A stretch of DNA of 7,129 nucleotides from Chloroflexota bacterium. Lineage in GTDB: Bacteria; Chloroflexota; Limnocylindria; Limnocylindrales; CSP1-4. The first letter of the stretch is position 1; each line of letters opens with the position of its first letter. Below, in pieces: positions 5,881 to 7,129 of the stretch. The DNA lies in NCBI GenBank assembly GCA_021812735.1, contig JAKAMV010000534.1:1-7129 (forward strand). Direction: 5' to 3'. The notes under the pieces were generated by a model that saw only the letters and a program-made list of their open reading frames with translations, did no database searches and had not been told where the DNA came from. The translations under genes were made by a program, and so were the position numbers.

Positions 5881-7129
5881 ATGACCGCAGCCGTCGCGAC
5901 CACCGAGCTGACGGAGCTCGACCGCCGCAACCACCGCAAGGTCGCCCGCGGGGGCTGGGCGCTGTACGACTTCGCCGACACCATCTGGTCGTACGCGATC
6001 TTCTCGCGCGCGATCTCCCTGTTCCTGGTGGACAAGCTCGGCGACAGCAACGGCAACCTCTGGCTCGGCCTGTCGGTCGCGATCTCGGTGGGCATCAATG
6101 CGCTGGTCTCGCCGTTCCTCGGCGCGGTCTCGGACCGCTACGGGCGACGCCTGCCGTTCCTGTTCGCGTTCACGATCGGCGCCTGCCTGCCGGCCGTGGC
6201 CATCCCGTTCGTGCCGGTGCCGGTCGGCATCGTGCTGTTCATGCTCGCCATGTTCTCGTACCAGTCGTGCCTGATCTACTTCGACGCGACGCTCCAGCTG
6301 GTGAGCACGCCCGAGAACCGCGGCCGGATCGCCAGCCTGTCCACCGGCATCGGCTACATGGGCACGGTGTTCATCGCGATCCTGCTGCTGCTGACCGACC
6401 TGTCCGTGGCGATGACCTTCGTCGTCGCGCCGATCCTGTTCTTCGTGCTGTCGGCGCCCACATTCCTGTTCCTGCGGGAGGACGGCAGCCGGCGGAAGGC
6501 TGACGCGGACCCGCTGGGCGCCGCCTGGTCGCAGACGTGGCGCACCGTCCGCTCGCTCGACCAGTACCCGGGCCTGGGCCGGTTCCTCGCCTCCCGGTTC
6601 TTCTACACCGACGCGCTCAACACCAGCGTCACGATCATGACCATCTTCTCGGTCAAGGCTGTCGGGTTCAGCGAGAACGAGGCCAACATCGTCCTGCTCG
6701 TCCTCACCCTGTCCGCGATCGTGTCAGCGTTCATCTGGGGCCGCCTCGTGGACCGGTTCGGGCCCAAGCGGACCCTGTTCAGCGTCCTCGCCATGTGGGC
6801 GGTGGCGCTCGTCGTCGGCGCCACGCTGATCGCCAAGGGCCCGTTCATCGTGGCCGGGCTCGTCATCGGCGCCGGGTTCGCCGGCCTCCACGTGTCCGAC
6901 CGCGTGCTGATGTACCGCCTGAGCCCGCCCGACCGCCTCGGCGAGTTCTACGGCCTGTACGGCCTGGTGGGCAAGGGCTCGCAGGTTGTCGGCAACACGT
7001 TCTGGGGCCTCGTGCTGTTCCTCACCTTCGACACGCTGGGCAAGGGCGCCTACCAGCTGGGCATCTACACGCTGCTGGTGGCGATGCTGATCGGGCTGTT
7101 CCTGCTCTACCCGGTGCCGGAGAAGCGGG
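5881..7129 (+). CDS. Major facilitator superfamily transporter, UMF1/Atg22-like, C-terminus cut by window edge
   Basis: An inner-membrane transporter of 416 visible residues with no stop before the window ends. The GWALYDFAD segment (25-33) just before the first helix is the hallmark of the UMF1 family (Pfam Atg22-like), prokaryotic relatives of yeast vacuolar Atg22. About twelve hydrophobic segments can be placed, roughly at 33-52, 62-82, 92-112, 113-133, 152-172, 177-198, 246-262, 266-286, 298-318, 322-342, 360-382 and 392-411, so only a cytoplasmic tail is probably missing. Two MFS loop motifs are present, GAVSDRYGRR (81-90) and GRLVDRFGPKR (287-297), marking the two six-helix halves. The linker between halves (199-230) is polar and charged. 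EFYGLYGLVGKGSQVVG (355-371) also fits UMF1 proteins. The substrate is unknown; yeast Atg22 exports amino acids. The gene is divergent from the sugar-glycerate operon, and any functional link is speculative. Confidence 0.9.
   Translation, partial: MTAAVATTELTELDRRNHRKVARGGWALYDFADTIWSYAIFSRAISLFLVDKLGDSNGNLWLGLSVAISVGINALVSPFLGAVSDRYGRRLPFLFAFTIGACLPAVAIPFVPVPVGIVLFMLAMFSYQSCLIYFDATLQLVSTPENRGRIASLSTGIGYMGTVFIAILLLLTDLSVAMTFVVAPILFFVLSAPTFLFLREDGSRRKADADPLGAAWSQTWRTVRSLDQYPGLGRFLASRFFYTDALNTSVTIMTIFSVKAVGFSENEANIVLLVLTLSAIVSAFIWGRLVDRFGPKRTLFSVLAMWAVALVVGATLIAKGPFIVAGLVIGAGFAGLHVSDRVLMYRLSPPDRLGEFYGLYGLVGKGSQVVGNTFWGLVLFLTFDTLGKGAYQLGIYTLLVAMLIGLFLLYPVPEKR

Overview
This is a very GC-rich window (GC-biased third codon positions, almost no AT-rich spacer) carrying five protein genes. 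The combination of a glucosyl-3-phosphoglycerate synthase (GpgS, GT81) with high GC suggests an actinobacterium, perhaps a deep-branching one such as a Thermoleophilia/Solirubrobacterales-type lineage. The lineage is an inference; no rRNA or other marker is present.

Layout. On the minus strand, a compact three-gene operon reads right to left. It begins with a DNA-ligase-like protein that has lost its catalytic residues (5453-4692). After 42 bp comes a GT-A glycosyltransferase resembling mannosylglycerate synthase (4649-3255). This overlaps by an ATGA junction a fusion of two universal-stress-protein domains to a GpgS-type glycosyltransferase (3258-1336). A 277-bp spacer follows, with an 18-bp tandem repeat at the stop codon and three copies of a 21-bp imperfect palindrome. 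Then comes a glycerate kinase (from 1058, running off the left edge). On the plus strand, divergent from the operon, a UMF1/Atg22-like major facilitator transporter starts at 5881 and runs off the right edge.

The 427-bp divergent spacer (5454-5880) holds a small hairpin, three perfect 32-bp tandem repeats, a cluster of inverted repeats that could form alternative folds, and a plausible -10 box and Shine-Dalgarno site for the transporter.

How the genes may work together. GpgS makes glucosyl-3-phosphoglycerate, precursor of glucosylglycerate, a compatible solute and building block of methylglucose lipopolysaccharides. The second transferase looks like enzymes that join a nucleotide sugar to glycerate or a related acceptor, and glycerate kinase interconnects free glycerate with phosphoglycerate. 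The neighbourhood therefore reads as a sugar-glycerate (osmolyte or polysaccharide-primer) locus. No GpgP phosphatase is visible. The most unusual points are the USP-USP-GpgS fusion, the ligase-like pseudoenzyme heading the operon, and the iterated DNA elements in both spacers.
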